Shown piece by piece: positions 8,786 to 21,549 of a stretch of DNA of 64,000 nt; within the stretch, counting starts at the first letter, position 1; every line of letters starts with the position of its first letter. The position numbers were made by a program, and so were the translations under genes. The stretch lies in NCBI RefSeq assembly GCF_900184795.1, contig NZ_FXXN01000026.1, forward strand, positions 1 to 64,000, given 5' to 3'. The notes below the pieces were generated by a model, which saw only the letters and a list, made by a program, of their open reading frames with translations, did not search any database and was not told the origin of the DNA. This DNA is from Magnetospirillum sp. 15-1. GTDB lineage: Bacteria > Pseudomonadota > Alphaproteobacteria > Rhodospirillales > Magnetospirillaceae.

Positions 8786-8851
8786 CACTCCGGGGACCTA
8801 GGGCATTCAGTGTATTGACTGGAGTCCTATCCGCTTCTTACCCTGCGCCCC

Positions 8852-11020
<2,169 letters not shown>

Positions 11021-12320
11021 AGACTGCCGCAGATCAGGATGCGGGCCGGACCGGTACCGGCAGCGATCAGGTCGGCCACGGCCGCTTCCACCGAGGGCGA
11101 GGGCTTGGCGTCCAGGCAGAAATGCCGGGTGGCGGCCGCCGCGCCGTCTTCGGCCGGCAGCGCCGCCGCCTCGCCGGGAATGGCGACGGCGCGCAGGGTG
11201 TGGAAGCGTGCCGCCAGCGGCTCGAGATAGCCGTCCACGTCCTTGGTCGACAGAATGCCGAACACCGCCATCAGCGGCTTGTCGCGCCACGAGCGGGTGT
11301 GCTGGGCCAGGGCCTCGGCGGCATGGGGGTTGTGCCCGCCGTCCAGCCACAATTCCCAGCCCTCGGGCAGCATGTCCACCAGCGGGCCATTGGTCAGGTG
11401 CTGCAGGCGGGCCGGCCACGTCACCGAACGGATGCCGGGGCCAAGCGCGCTCGGCGGGAAATCGGGGAAGGTCGGGACCGGCTCGGTGCGCGACAGGCGC
11501 TCGATGCAGGCCAGGGCCAGGGCGGTGTTGCGGTACTGGAAGGCGCCGGCCAGGGCGGGGGCGGGCAGGCTCCACTCCACCGACGGACCGCGATAGACCA
11601 GCCCGCCATCGGAGGCGGTGCGGGCGAAGAAGTGCTCGCCCTCCCTGATCAGCGGCACGCCCAGTTCGCTGGAGCGCGCCTCCAGCACCTTGGCCGCCTT
11701 GCGCCCCTGCTTGGCGACCACGCAGGCGATGCCGCGCTTCATGATGCCGGCCTTCTCGGCGGCGATGGCCTCGATGCGGCCGCCCAGGAAGCTCTCGTGA
11801 TCCATGGCGATGGGAGTGATGACGGTCAGGGCCGGGCGCTCCACCACGTTGGTGGCGTCCAGCCGCCCGCCCAGCCCGGTCTCCAGGATGCAGACCTCCG
11901 CCGGAGTCTTGGCGAAGGCCAGGAAGGCGGCCGCCGTGGTGATCTCGAAGAAGGTGATGGGGCGCCCGGCATTGGCCGCCTCCACCTCTTCCAGCAGGGC
12001 CAGCAGTTCGGGATCGGTGGGCAGGCTTCCGGCGACGCGGATGCGCTCGGCGAAGCGTACCAGATGGGGCGAGGTGTAGACGTGGGCCCGCATTTCCGCC
12101 GCCTCGAACAGGGCGCGCAGTGTCGCCACCGTCGAGCCCTTGCCGTTGGTTCCCGCCACGTGGATCACCGGCGGCAGTTTTTCCTGGGGACTGCCCAGCG
12201 CGTCGAGCAGCCGCAGGACGCGGTCCAGGGACAGGTCGATGACCTTGGGATGCAGCCGGGTCAGACGGTCGAGAATGCTGTCGATCATGATTGGGCGCCG
12301 CGCGTCGTCAGGCGAGAGGG

Positions 12321-14198
12321 TCAGGCGCGATCCGGAAGGGTGAAACTGAAGGTGCTGCCCTGGTCGGGGACGGACACCACCCGGATGCGGCCGCCGTGAC
12401 GTTCCACGATCTTGCGGCAGATGGCAAGGCCAATCCCGGTGCCGTCGTAGTGGTTCAGGGTATGGAGGCGCTGGAACACCACGAAGATCTTGTCCCAATA
12501 GGCCTCTTCGATGCCGATGCCGTTATCGGCGAAGGCGAATTCCCAGCCATCGTCCCGGCGGGTGGCGGTCACCCGGATTTCCGGCTTGCGGTCCGGGTGC
12601 CGGAACTTGGCGGCGTTGCCGATCAGGTGCTGGAACAAAAGCCGCAACTGCCCCGGATCGGCGTTGATCACCGGCAGGGCGCCGTGGCTGACCACCGCCC
12701 CGGCCTCGTCCATGCGGGGCTTCAGGGTGTCCAGCGCTTCCGCCAGGACGGCCTCGGTGTCCACCGGCGGGAAGAACGGCTCGCTGCGGTCGATCAGGGT
12801 GTATTCCAGCAATCCGGTCAACTGGGCGCGCATGCGGTGGGCGCCTTCGACGGCATAGGTGATGTACTGGTCGGCGTCCTCGCCCAGTTGTCCGCCATAA
12901 CGCAGTTGCAGCAGTTGCAGGAAGCTGGCGATGGTCCGGGCCGGCTCCTGCAGGTCGTGGGCGGCGACGGCGGTCACCATCTCCAGATCGTAATGGGCGC
13001 GGCGCAGCTTTTCCTCGGCGGCTTTGCGGCCGGTGATGTCGCGGCTGATGCCGACCATGCCCAGCAGGGTGCCGCGATCATCGTGGATCGGCGCCTTGAC
13101 GGTTTCCAGCAGCACCCGCCGTCCGTCGGGGTAGTCGATCCATTCCTCGTTGCTGCTGGGGTGCCCGGCGGCCATGGCCTGGCGATCCTTGGCCCGATAG
13201 AACGCGGCGATGTCGGGGGGAGCGAACTCGTCGTCGGTCTTGCCGGTCATTTCGCTCTCGGGGCGGCCGCAATAGGCGGCGAAAGCCCGGTTGTAGCCAA
13301 GATAGCGCGAGTACGGGTCCTTGAAGAAGATCAGGTCGGGAATGGAATCCATCAAGGTGCGCAGCAGGGCCTGCTCCTTGGCCAGGGCGGCGTAGGGCGC
13401 CTGGACACCCGAGACGAACAACGCGCTGTAGATCAGCAGATAGGCCAGCGCCTTGCCCACGTGCCCGGTCAGGTTGATCAGATCGCCCACATCGCCGTAA
13501 AGGGTGAGCAGGACGCCGGTCAGGCCGAGTATCCAGGCGGCGGCGGCCATCTTCAGGTCGTTGCCGTCCCCGGATTGGCGGAACCGCAGGTACAGAAGGC
13601 TGGAGACCGCCACATAGGCGGTGGACAGGACGTATTCGGCGCTGATCTTGAAGGTGGTCAGGCCGTCGCCGGGAATGAAGGTGCGGGGAAACCATTCGGG
13701 ATGGGCCAGCCCGGCGGAGATCAGAACCGCCGTCAGCAGCCCGACCACGAGCAGGCAGAGCCGCCGGCCCCGGTCGCTCCATCGGCGTTCGGTGGTGGTT
13801 ACCGCCAAGATCAGGCCGATCGCCATGGCCAATCGCCCGAGAAGCCACAGATTGATGGCCTTTTCCGGGCCGCTGGGGGTGATCAGGGCCAGCATGCCGG
13901 CATAGGACAGCGTGTGAAAGACATCAATGGCCGCCGCCGCCAGGGCGGCCAGCCCGATGATCAGGTTGCGGTGATTGCGGTCGGCGCGGCGCACCGCCCA
14001 GCCGAGCGAGAACACCATCAGCGAAACCGAGATGCTCACCAGCTCGAGAATGGAGTGGACCGGCAGATAGTCGCCGGCATCGTCGAACACCCGCCCCGGC
14101 GGGATGATGCGTACCGCCACGCCGCAAAGCGCCGCCGCCGCCATCAGCAGCAGGGGCGGCATCGCCAGCGACCCGATACCCTTTCCAACTCGGGACAA
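12321..14198 (-). CDS. Sensor histidine kinase with MASE3, PAS and kinase domains
   Basis: The 625-residue protein starts with about seven membrane helices that match the MASE3 sensor (the IDVFHTLSYAGM block is typical). A PAS domain follows (280-390, FFKDPYSRYLGYNRAF) with a PAC segment. HisKA has His414 in AAHDLQEP, of the type seen in phytochrome-like kinases, and the ATPase has HLIGNAAKF, DNGIGIEE and GTGIGLAI. No receiver or effector adjoins it. The start is TTG with GAGG eight bases upstream; an ATG 12 codons in is an alternative. It separates accD from folC and may be a later insertion into that cluster. Confidence 0.9.
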   Translation of the reverse strand: MSRVGKGIGSLAMPPLLLMAAAALCGVAVRIIPPGRVFDDAGDYLPVHSILELVSISVSLMVFSLGWAVRRADRNHRNLIIGLAALAAAAIDVFHTLSYAGMLALITPSGPEKAINLWLLGRLAMAIGLILAVTTTERRWSDRGRRLCLLVVGLLTAVLISAGLAHPEWFPRTFIPGDGLTTFKISAEYVLSTAYVAVSSLLYLRFRQSGDGNDLKMAAAAWILGLTGVLLTLYGDVGDLINLTGHVGKALAYLLIYSALFVSGVQAPYAALAKEQALLRTLMDSIPDLIFFKDPYSRYLGYNRAFAAYCGRPESEMTGKTDDEFAPPDIAAFYRAKDRQAMAAGHPSSNEEWIDYPDGRRVLLETVKAPIHDDRGTLLGMVGISRDITGRKAAEEKLRRAHYDLEMVTAVAAHDLQEPARTIASFLQLLQLRYGGQLGEDADQYITYAVEGAHRMRAQLTGLLEYTLIDRSEPFFPPVDTEAVLAEALDTLKPRMDEAGAVVSHGALPVINADPGQLRLLFQHLIGNAAKFRHPDRKPEIRVTATRRDDGWEFAFADNGIGIEEAYWDKIFVVFQRLHTLNHYDGTGIGLAICRKIVERHGGRIRVVSVPDQGSTFSFTLPDRA

Positions 14199-14215
14199 GA
14201 CAGGGACCTCGTATC

Positions 14216-14271
14216 CTAACCCGCAAAATACAATACCGAGGCCATGGGCCTCGGTATTACCATCGGGTTAG
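14216..14271. repeat. Nested inverted repeats between accD and the MASE3 kinase gene
   Basis: The inner arms AATACCGAGGCC (14232-14243) and its exact complement (14247-14258) leave a 3-base loop. They are nested in CTAACCC (14216-14222) and GGGTTAG (14265-14271). The element lies after accD and before the kinase gene on the minus strand. It could end the accD message or be an operator. No T run follows. Confidence 0.65.
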
Positions 14272-14316
14272 TGTACGGCTCCGTTCAGAGAATTTCCAGT
14301 CCTACGAGAGGCTCGG

Positions 14317-15243
14317 TCAATCCTGGTCGACGCTATCGGGAGTATCGATGGGCAGCGACACCAGATCGCCGGCCGCGCCGCGATTCTTCAGCAACGACAG
14401 GATGCGGATCATGGTGGCGCGCAGGTCGCGGCGCGGCACCACCATGTCGACCATGCCGTGTTCCAGCAGGTATTCCGCCTTCTGGAAGCCTTCGGGCAGC
14501 TTCTCGCGGATGGTGCTCTCTATGACGCGGGCGCCGGCGAAGCCGATCACCGCGCCGGGCTCGGCGATGGCGATGTCGCCCAGCATGGCGAAGCTGGCCG
14601 AGACGCCGCCGGTGGTGGGGTCGGTCAGCAGCACGATATAGGGCAGCCGCTTTTCCTTGACCTTGTCCACCGCCACGGTGGTGCGCGCCATCTGCATCAG
14701 CGACAGGATGCCTTCCTGCATGCGGGCGCCGCCCGAGGCGGGAATGACGATCAGCGGCGCGTCCTGCAGCACCGCCAGTTCGGCCGCCGCCACGATGCCC
14801 TCGCCCACGGCGATGCCCATGGAGCCGCCCTGGAAGTCGAAGTTGAAGCAGGCCGCCACCACGTTCATGCCGCCCATGCGGCCGTGGGCCACCACGATGG
14901 CATCCACTTCGCCGGTCTTGGACCGGGCATCCTTGAGGCGGTCCGAGTAGCGCTTCTGATCCTTGAACTTCAGCGGGTCGTCGGCGACCTTGGGCAGCTC
15001 GATGCGCTGGAACTGGCCGTCATCGAACAGCATGCCCAAGCGCTTCTTGACCGACAGGCGCAGGTGATGGCCGCAATGCTGGCAGACGTTCAGCGACTTT
15101 TCCAGGTCGCGGTGGAAGATCATGTGGCCGCAGCCCGGGCACTTGAGCCAGAGGTTGTCCGGCACCTCCTTGGGCGCCACCAGTCCGACCAGGCGCTCCT
15201 TGAGCGAACGGCGGGTCTCGTTGAGATTGGTCAGCCAATTCAT
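14317..15243 (-). CDS. accD: Acetyl-CoA carboxylase carboxyltransferase subunit beta
   Basis: AccD is half of the carboxyltransferase that makes malonyl-CoA for fatty acid synthesis. The 308-residue protein has the N-terminal four-Cys zinc ribbon (LKCPGCG and CQHCG) and the crotonase-fold core (FNFDFQGGSMG, SGGARMQEGILSLMQM, LTDPTTGGVSASFA, FAGARVIESTI). It lies 11 bases after trpA on the same strand, as in many alphaproteobacteria. It is the last gene of the trpB-trpA-accD run before the nested inverted repeat. Confidence 0.96.
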   Translation of the reverse strand: MNWLTNLNETRRSLKERLVGLVAPKEVPDNLWLKCPGCGHMIFHRDLEKSLNVCQHCGHHLRLSVKKRLGMLFDDGQFQRIELPKVADDPLKFKDQKRYSDRLKDARSKTGEVDAIVVAHGRMGGMNVVAACFNFDFQGGSMGIAVGEGIVAAAELAVLQDAPLIVIPASGGARMQEGILSLMQMARTTVAVDKVKEKRLPYIVLLTDPTTGGVSASFAMLGDIAIAEPGAVIGFAGARVIESTIREKLPEGFQKAEYLLEHGMVDMVVPRRDLRATMIRILSLLKNRGAAGDLVSLPIDTPDSVDQD

Positions 15244-15254
15244 GGAAAATGCTC

Positions 15255-16064
15255 CTACTTCCGGGCGCCGCGCACCCCGGCCGCCAGGTCCTTGACCAGG
15301 GCCAGCGGGGCGGAAACGGCGCCGGACTTGCCGATATTGTCGGCCAGAACCGAAACGATGGCCGAACCCACCACCGCGCCGTCGGCGACGCGGGCGATTT
15401 CGGCCGCCTGGGCGGGGGTCTTGATGCCGAAGCCGACGCAGACCGGAAGGCCGGTGTGGCGACGGATGCGGGCGACCGCCTCGTCGATGGCCGCCTGGGC
15501 GGCCGATGCGGTGCCGGTGATGCCGGCGATGGACACGTAGTAGACGAAGCCCGACGCATTGGCCAGGACCACCGGCAGGCGGGCGTCGTCGCTGGTGGGC
15601 GTGGTCAGCACGATGAAGTCGATGCCGGCGACGCGCAGGAAGGGCACCAGCTCGTCGGCCTCCTCGGGCGGCAGGTCGACGATGATCAGCCCGTCCACCC
15701 CGGCCTGGGCGGCGTCGCGCGCGAATTTTTCCGGTCCCCAGGCGTAGACGGGATTGTAGTAGCCCATCAGGATGACCGGCGTCTCGGCATCGGTCCTGCG
15801 GAACGCCGCCACCATCTCCAGGGTCTGCTTGAGCGAGCCGCCGGCCCGGAGCGCGCGGCCCGCCGCCAGTTCGATCACCGGGCCGTCGGCCATGGGATCG
15901 GTGAAGGGCATGCCCAGCTCGATGATGTCGGCGCCGGCCGCCGGCATGCCGTCCAGCAGGGCCTGACTGGTGGCGCGGTCGGGATCGCCGGCGGTGATGA
16001 AGGTCACCAGGGCGGCGCGGTTCTCGGCCTTGAGCCTGGCGAAACGAGCGGTGATCCGAGACAT
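15255..16064 (-). CDS. trpA: Tryptophan synthase alpha chain
   Basis: TrpA splits indole-3-glycerol phosphate to indole, which passes to TrpB. The 269-residue protein has the catalytic Glu in [15 protein letters not shown] and Asp in [12 protein letters not shown]. It also has the phosphate-site glycines ([16 protein letters not shown]). Its ATG shares a base with the trpB stop (TAATG), so the two are coupled. trpF, usually upstream of trpB, is at 24427 on the other strand. Confidence 0.96.
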   Translation of the reverse strand: MSRITARFARLKAENRAALVTFITAGDPDRATSQALLDGMPAAGADIIELGMPFTDPMADGPVIELAAGRALRAGGSLKQTLEMVAAFRRTDAETPVILMGYYNPVYAWGPEKFARDAAQAGVDGLIIVDLPPEEADELVPFLRVAGIDFIVLTTPTSDDARLPVVLANASGFVYYVSIAGITGTASAAQAAIDEAVARIRRHTGLPVCVGFGIKTPAQAAEIARVADGAVVGSAIVSVLADNIGKSGAVSAPLALVKDLAAGVRGARK

Positions 16065-17287
16065 TACACAAGCCCCCCCAGATGCACGTCGCCGAGCGCC
16101 TTGGCGATGGTGCTGACATCCTTGTCGCCGCGTCCCGACAGGTTGACCACCATCAGGTGATCCTTGGGGAGCGAGGGGGCGATCTTGGAGGCATAGGCGA
16201 TGGCGTGGCTGGATTCCAGCGCCGGGATGATGCCTTCCAGGCGGGTGCATTGCTGGAAGGCGGCCACCGCCTCGTCATCGGTCACCGAGACGTATTCGAC
16301 GCGGCCGGTCTCGTGCAGCCAGGAATGCTCCGGCCCGATGCCGGGATAATCCAGGCCGGCCGAGATGGAATGGGCCTCGGCGATCTGGCCGTCGGCATCC
16401 TGCAGCAGATAGGTGCGGTTGCCGTGTAGTACGCCGGGCTTGCCGCCGGTCAGGCTGGCGGCGTGCAGCTTGTCCAGGCCGTGGCCAGCCGCCTCGACGC
16501 CGATGATGCGCACGGACTTGTCGTCGAGGAAGGGGTGGAACAGCCCCATGGCGTTGGAGCCGCCGCCGATGCAGGCTACCAGCGAGTCGGGCAGGCGGCC
16601 TTCCTGGGTCATGATCTGCTCCCTGACCTCCTCGCCGATCACCGACTGGAAGTCGCGGACCATGGTGGGATAGGGGTGCGGGCCAGCCACGGTGCCGATC
16701 AGGTAATAGGTGTCGTTCACGTTGGACACCCAGTCGCGGAGCGCGTCGTTCATGGCGTCCTTCAGCGTCGCCGCGCCGCTGGTCACCGGACGCACCTCGG
16801 CACCCAGCAGCTTCATGCGGTAGACGTTGGGCATCTGCCGCTCGATATCGGTGGCACCCATGTAGATGACGCATTGCATGCCGAACAGGGCGCAGACGGT
16901 GGCGGTGGCCACGCCGTGCTGACCGGCTCCGGTCTCGGCGATGATGCGCTGCTTGCCCATGCGCCGGGCCAGCAGGATCTGGCCGATGCAGTTGTTGATC
17001 TTGTGGGCGCCGGTATGGTTGAGGTCTTCCCGCTTGAGGAACACCTTGGCGCCGCCGAACGCCTCGGTCAGGCGCTTTGCGAAGTACAGCGGATTGGGGC
17101 GGCCCACATATTGGGCCAGCAGCGAGCGGAATTCCGCCTGGAACGCCGGGTCGACCTTGGCGGCCGCATAGGCCTTCTCGACCTCGAGAATGAGGGGCAT
17201 CAGGGTCTCGGCCACATAGCGGCCGCCGAAGATGCCGAAATGGCCGCGCTCATCGGGGCCGGCGCGATAGGTGTTCAGGCTTTGCAT
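16064..17287 (-). CDS. trpB: Tryptophan synthase beta chain
   Basis: TrpB condenses indole with serine using pyridoxal phosphate. The protein is 407 residues from the ATG at 17285-17287. The PLP lysine is in [11 protein letters not shown], the phosphate loop is [10 protein letters not shown], and the GAGQHG loop precedes it. A TTG 12 codons upstream is open but less likely. The 85 bases between the start and the EAL gene contain a weak GC-rich hairpin (GGGGCGG...CCGCCCC). I saw no leader peptide rich in Trp codons there, so no attenuator is supported. Confidence 0.96.
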   Translation of the reverse strand: MQSLNTYRAGPDERGHFGIFGGRYVAETLMPLILEVEKAYAAAKVDPAFQAEFRSLLAQYVGRPNPLYFAKRLTEAFGGAKVFLKREDLNHTGAHKINNCIGQILLARRMGKQRIIAETGAGQHGVATATVCALFGMQCVIYMGATDIERQMPNVYRMKLLGAEVRPVTSGAATLKDAMNDALRDWVSNVNDTYYLIGTVAGPHPYPTMVRDFQSVIGEEVREQIMTQEGRLPDSLVACIGGGSNAMGLFHPFLDDKSVRIIGVEAAGHGLDKLHAASLTGGKPGVLHGNRTYLLQDADGQIAEAHSISAGLDYPGIGPEHSWLHETGRVEYVSVTDDEAVAAFQQCTRLEGIIPALESSHAIAYASKIAPSLPKDHLMVVNLSGRGDKDVSTIAKALGDVHLGGLV

Positions 17288-17372
17288 CTGCTTTTCAGGA
17301 CCCTGGGGGCGGAAAGGCGCCAATAAAGCAGAAAGCGCCGCCCCTGAGGAGAGATTTTGTGGGGGAGGGGGT

Positions 17373-19133
17373 TTATGCCGGGCAGGGATGCACGACGGCC
17401 AGATGGTCGGCCGCCTGCTTGGCGGCCTTCTTGTGATCGGCCAGCAGCCGGGAAATGTCGTCCGACGAGCAGGTCCCGCAATCCGGCGTCAGGTGGACGG
17501 CGACGCAGCTCACCGTCATCAGCGGGAAACTCACCGTATTGCCCAGCCGGTCCTGGCCGACGATGTGGCCCCGCCGCCGGGTCTCGTCGTCGTAGAAGCT
17601 TTCCACGTCGCGGGCGAAATCGGCGATCAGCTGGCGGCAGATATCCTCGGCGTTCTCCGCCGCCGCGCCCTTGAAGCCGGCGAAGAAGTCGTCGCCGCCG
17701 ATATGCCCGGCGAAGCCGCCCGCCGCCGCCATGGCCTTGGCCAGCAGGTCGCCGAACAGCAGGATGGCGCGGTCGCCCAGGCGAAAGCCGTACTTGTCGT
17801 TGAACGGCTTGAAATTGTCGAAATCGAAATAGGCCAGCAGATAGCTGCCGGCCCGATCCTCCAGCGCCTCGCACACCCAGGACAGGATGACGGCGTTGCC
17901 GGGCAGCCGGGTCAGCGGATTCTGGTCGCGCGCCGTGGCCAGGTTCTTCTCGTTGATGACGCGCAACAGCGAATCCGCCGACAGGAAGCCCACATAGCGT
18001 AAATCGTCGACGATCAGGATGCCCTCGGCCCGTTCCACCGCCGAATAGGCCTCGAGGATCTGCTCGGCCTTGGCGCCGATATCGGCCACCGGGCAGCGCA
18101 CGGCGAAATCCTTGAGCGAGCGGCCATAGCTCTTGTTGGCGATCAGTTCCTTGCCGAAGGGGGAGTAGGTGTAGTCCTTCAACTCCTGGTCCCGCACGAT
18201 GCCCAGCGGGACCCCCGAGCCGTCCACCACCGGAAAGAAGGTGGCCGACTTGTCGGTGCGGAAGCGTTCGAACACCTTTTCCATGGGGGTGTGGAGGTTC
18301 AACGGCTCCGGGCGGGCGATCTGATCGGCGATGATGCGCTGGTCGCCGCCGGCGGCGCGGCGGTCCAGGCGGGCCAGGCGCTCGATCTCGGGATAGTGGG
18401 CCTGCAGCCCGGTCCAGTCGGTGGTCGGCCGCTGCACCAGCCAGCCCTGGACCATGTCGCAGCCGATTTCCTTGCAGACGCGGAATTCCCGCTCGGTCTC
18501 GACGCCCTCGGCCACCACCACGGCGCCCAGCAGGTGGGCGATGGTGACGATATGGGCCAGGAACACCTTCTTCTTGGCGTCGGTGGCGATGTCGGCCACG
18601 AAGAAACGGTCGATCTTCAGGTAATCGGGCTCCGAGTAGTAGAGCAGCTGCAGTCCGGAAAAGCCGGTGCCGAAATCGTCGATGGCCAGCCGGAATCCCT
18701 GGCGCTTGAAGTGGCGGAAGGTGGAGACGGCGTCCAGGCCGGCATCCAGCGGGTGCCGCTCGGAAATCTCGAACACCACCGAGGCTTCGGGCAGGCCGTG
18801 GCGGTCGAGGATGGCCCGCGTCCGCCGTGCCGGGTCGCCCTCCACCGCCAGGACCCGGTTGTCGATGTTGAGGAACAGCTTGGCGCGGGGATGGTGGGGC
18901 AGACTGGCGAAGGCGGTCACCGCCTTTTCGCGCAGGGCCAGTTCCACCTCGGCCAGGCAGCCGTCGGCATGGCAGGAATCGAAGAAGCTCTGGATGGAGG
19001 CGTAGCCCGCCGCCTCGGTGCCGCGCAGCAGCGCCTCGTAGCCGTGGCAGACCCCCGAATGAATCCCCACCACCGGCTGGAGGGCGACGGTCAGGTGATC
19101 GAGACGGTAAGGGTCAACGGTGTGGCGTGGCAT
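17373..19133 (-). CDS. EAL - CBS pair - GGDEF protein (cyclic-di-GMP turnover)
   Basis: The 586-residue soluble protein has an EAL domain at 10-245, with the motif GYEALLRG and the metal and catalytic residues in [29 protein letters not shown] and VAEGVETE. This looks like an active phosphodiesterase. Two CBS-like repeats follow (about 270-400). A GGDEF-like domain comes last, whose motif reads GGDDF. With Asp in place of the metal-binding Glu, synthase activity is doubtful and the domain may sense GTP. There is no membrane segment. A divergent promoter region separates it from the PAS-chemoreceptor pair. Confidence 0.9.
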   Translation of the reverse strand: MPRHTVDPYRLDHLTVALQPVVGIHSGVCHGYEALLRGTEAAGYASIQSFFDSCHADGCLAEVELALREKAVTAFASLPHHPRAKLFLNIDNRVLAVEGDPARRTRAILDRHGLPEASVVFEISERHPLDAGLDAVSTFRHFKRQGFRLAIDDFGTGFSGLQLLYYSEPDYLKIDRFFVADIATDAKKKVFLAHIVTIAHLLGAVVVAEGVETEREFRVCKEIGCDMVQGWLVQRPTTDWTGLQAHYPEIERLARLDRRAAGGDQRIIADQIARPEPLNLHTPMEKVFERFRTDKSATFFPVVDGSGVPLGIVRDQELKDYTYSPFGKELIANKSYGRSLKDFAVRCPVADIGAKAEQILEAYSAVERAEGILIVDDLRYVGFLSADSLLRVINEKNLATARDQNPLTRLPGNAVILSWVCEALEDRAGSYLLAYFDFDNFKPFNDKYGFRLGDRAILLFGDLLAKAMAAAGGFAGHIGGDDFFAGFKGAAAENAEDICRQLIADFARDVESFYDDETRRRGHIVGQDRLGNTVSFPLMTVSCVAVHLTPDCGTCSSDDISRLLADHKKAAKQAADHLAVVHPCPA

Positions 19134-19291
19134 CCCGATCGCTCCGGCCGGTCATCCCCGGTGCGGATTCATCTGCCGAAGCCGGGTTGCGGTCAATGCG
19201 GGGATGAGGGCGCGGCATGAAATTCACGGCCCTGTCATAACCGCGGATTTTCTCGGCATGTATACCAAATTTAAACGAAAGGCATACGAAG

Positions 19292-19320
19292 TTACACCAA
19301 GCATGTTGAATCATTATAAT
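19292..19320 (+). promoter_or_regulatory. Sigma-70 promoter for the PAS-chemoreceptor pair
   Basis: TTACAC (19292-19297), a 17-base spacer and a perfect TATAAT (19315-19320) lie 65 bases before the PAS gene, in an AT-rich island that contrasts with the GC-rich flanks. A GAATC (GANTC) site sits inside the spacer. Confidence 0.65.
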
Positions 19321-19384
19321 CCCATTGATACAAGGTTCATGTCGGTGGGGTGTTTTCCTTAATTCGTTAGGGTGGTGTGGGCGA

Positions 19385-19909
19385 ATGAGCGGCAAGACCA
19401 TTCAACCTTCGGGGCGGGAACGGACCTTCGCCGAGGATGAGATCATCGTCAGCAAGACCGATACCAAGGGCCGTCTCACCTATGTGAACGATGTGTTCGT
19501 ATCGGTCTCGGGCTTCACCGAAGCCGAGCTGATCGGCCAGCCGCACAGCATGATCCGCCATCCCGACATGCCGCGCTGCGTCTTCAAGCTGCTGTGGGAC
19601 ACCATCGCCTCGGGCAAGGAACTGTTCGCCTACGTGGTCAATCTGGCCAAGACCGGCGAGCATTACTGGGTCCTCGCCCACATCACTCCGGATTTCGGTC
19701 CCGACGGCCAGATCGTCGGCTATCACTCCAACCGCCGCGTGCCGAGCCGCGAGGCGCTGGCCAAGATTCAGCCCCTGTACCAGAGCCTGCTGAAGATCGA
19801 GGCCGCCAGCCCCGACCGCAAGCAGGGCATGGAGGCGGCGTTCGCCGCCCTGGTCGACCAGTTGAAGCGCGAAGGAAAGCCCTATGCAGAATTTGTCCTC
19901 GGTCTCTAA
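19385..19909 (+). CDS. PAS-domain sensor protein, Aer-like
   Basis: The 174-residue protein is one PAS domain plus a C-terminal helix. The sequence [41 protein letters not shown]... is close to the flavin-binding PAS of aerotaxis receptor Aer (note the MIRHPDMP block). It is followed by [16 protein letters not shown] and the PAC strand [12 protein letters not shown]. It has no membrane or signalling domain of its own. Its last 26 bases overlap the start of the chemoreceptor gene, so the two are coupled. I infer that they form a two-chain aerotaxis or energy sensor. Confidence 0.85.
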   Translation: MSGKTIQPSGRERTFAEDEIIVSKTDTKGRLTYVNDVFVSVSGFTEAELIGQPHSMIRHPDMPRCVFKLLWDTIASGKELFAYVVNLAKTGEHYWVLAHITPDFGPDGQIVGYHSNRRVPSREALAKIQPLYQSLLKIEAASPDRKQGMEAAFAALVDQLKREGKPYAEFVLGL

Positions 19910-21182
19910 GGCCCTGCGGGCGGCCCAGATCACCTTCGGGCTGGCCCTCGCCTTCATGCTGGTCGCCCTGCTGCTGCGGAACTGGGTCGCCGCGGGTTTC
20001 GCCCTGGTTCTCGCCGGGCCGGCCTGGCATTCCATGGGCCTGCTCAAGCGCGCCAACATCAGCGTCGAAAAGGCGGCCAAGGTCTGTGCCGCCGCCGCCC
20101 AGGGCAATCTCGGGGTGCGCATCATGGACATCAAGGGCCAGGGCAATGTCGGCCAGATGCTGCGCTCCATCAACCGGCTGCTGGACCTGACCGAGGCCTA
20201 TTGCCGCGAATCCCAGGCGGCCATGGAGCACGCCAACCAGCGCCAGTACTTCCGCAAGATCATTCCCACCGGCCTTCGCGGCGATTTCGCCCGCTATGCC
20301 GGAATCATCAATGCCTCGCTGGACCTGATGAAGCAGCGCGACGCCGAGGCGCTGGCCTTCGCCGAGCAGAACGTGCGCGTCCTGGTGCAGGAGGTGTCGT
20401 CCGCCTCGACCCAACTGCGCCAAAGCTCGGACCGGCTGATGAGCAACGCTACCCAGACTGTCGAGCAGGCCATGACCTCGGCGGCGGCGGCCGAGCAGGC
20501 CTCGGTCAACGTCCAGTCGGTGGCCGGTGCCGCCGAGGAACTGGCCGCGTCGTTCGGCGAGATCAACATGCAGACCACCCGGGCCACCGCCATTTCGTCC
20601 GAGGCCATGGTCACTGCCCGGCGCACCGACGCCACGGTGCAGGATTTGGGGCATGCCGCCGCCCAGATCGGCTCGGTGCTGTCGCTGATCCAGGATATCG
20701 CGTCCCAGACCAACCTGCTGGCGCTCAACGCCACCATCGAGGCGGCCCGCGCCGGCGAGGCGGGAAAGGGTTTTGCCGTCGTCGCCAACGAGGTCAAGAC
20801 CCTGGCCAACCAGACGGCGCGCGCCACCGAGGAAATCTCGTCCCACGTCAGCCAGATCCAACTGGCCTCCGAGGGGGCCGCCGCCGCCATCCGCGAAATC
20901 GCCCAGATCGTCGGCTCGATCCAGGAGACCTCGACCGCCGTGGCCGGCGCGGTGGAGGAGCAGAACGCCGTGACCATGGAAATCTCGCGCAACGTCCAGG
21001 AGGCCGCCACCGGCACCGCCTCGGTGTCGGAAGCGGTGGCCTATGTGAAGGACACCGCCGAGACCACCGACCAGGAAGCCCGCGACATTTCGGCCGCCGC
21101 CGCCAGCCTGGCCAAGCGCGCCGACGACCTGGAATCCCAGATCAACGGCTTCATCGCCAAGATCAGGGGCCAGGCCGCCTGA
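19884..21182 (+). CDS. Methyl-accepting chemotaxis protein without periplasmic domain
   Basis: The 432-residue protein starts with two closely spaced membrane helices (residues 15-60) and no periplasmic loop of useful size. A HAMP-like linker and a cytoplasmic signalling coil follow. The signalling tip is the conserved hairpin with [20 protein letters not shown] and [13 protein letters not shown]. The layout matches Aer minus its PAS domain, which the overlapping upstream gene supplies. There is no CheB/CheR pentapeptide at the C-terminus (ends KIRGQAA). The split of an Aer-type receptor into two overlapping genes is the notable point. Confidence 0.9.
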   Translation: MQNLSSVSKALRAAQITFGLALAFMLVALLLRNWVAAGFALVLAGPAWHSMGLLKRANISVEKAAKVCAAAAQGNLGVRIMDIKGQGNVGQMLRSINRLLDLTEAYCRESQAAMEHANQRQYFRKIIPTGLRGDFARYAGIINASLDLMKQRDAEALAFAEQNVRVLVQEVSSASTQLRQSSDRLMSNATQTVEQAMTSAAAAEQASVNVQSVAGAAEELAASFGEINMQTTRATAISSEAMVTARRTDATVQDLGHAAAQIGSVLSLIQDIASQTNLLALNATIEAARAGEAGKGFAVVANEVKTLANQTARATEEISSHVSQIQLASEGAAAAIREIAQIVGSIQETSTAVAGAVEEQNAVTMEISRNVQEAATGTASVSEAVAYVKDTAETTDQEARDISAAAASLAKRADDLESQINGFIAKIRGQAA

Positions 21183-21199
21183 GCCTCTTCCGATTGTTT

Positions 21200-21241
21200 C
21201 CTCGCTGCGGGATTCCCATGTGTGGAAGTGCCGCAACGAGG
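21200..21241 (+). promoter_or_regulatory. Leader hairpin that can pair with the CDGSH gene's ribosome site
   Basis: CCTCGCTGCGG (21200-21210) and CCGCAACGAGG (21231-21241) form an 11-bp stem with one mismatch and a 20-base loop. The 3' arm contains the GAGG that serves the ATG at 21252. It could limit translation, or simply end the chemoreceptor message. Confidence 0.45.
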
Positions 21242-21251
21242 AGATCATCCC

Positions 21252-21491
21252 ATGACCGAGGCCGTCATCGCCCAAAAGGCGCCCTATCCCGTCGAGGTCG
21301 AAGCGGGCAAGACCTATTACTGGTGCGCCTGCGGCCGTTCCAAGGCACAGCCTTTCTGCGACGGCAGCCACAAGGGGACCGGCTTCACTCCGGTGGCCTA
21401 TACGCCGGACAAGGCGGGTACCGTCTATTTCTGCGGCTGCAAGGCCACGGGCAACAGGCCGCTGTGCGACGGAACCCACAAGACGCTGTGA
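21252..21491 (+). CDS. Dual CDGSH iron-sulfur protein
   Basis: The 79-residue protein has two CDGSH motifs. The first is CACGRSKAQPFCDGSH and the second CGCKATGNRPLCDGTH. Each supplies three Cys and one His for a redox-active 2Fe-2S cluster, as in CISD3/MiNT-type proteins. The second motif reads CDGTH, a common variant. Such proteins hold or pass on labile clusters or electrons. The ribosome site GAGGA precedes the ATG and may be hidden in a hairpin. gpsA follows 58 bases later, with no functional link evident. Confidence 0.9.
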   Translation: MTEAVIAQKAPYPVEVEAGKTYYWCACGRSKAQPFCDGSHKGTGFTPVAYTPDKAGTVYFCGCKATGNRPLCDGTHKTL

Positions 21492-21549
21492 TCCCTTGCC
21501 CGCGATCCGGCATCGGGGTAAACCGGGTAACGGCAATCGCGGGGTTTCC

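Noticed and set aside
17288..17372. A tryptophan attenuator before trpB
   Set aside because: There is no short frame with neighbouring Trp codons, and only a weak hairpin is visible.
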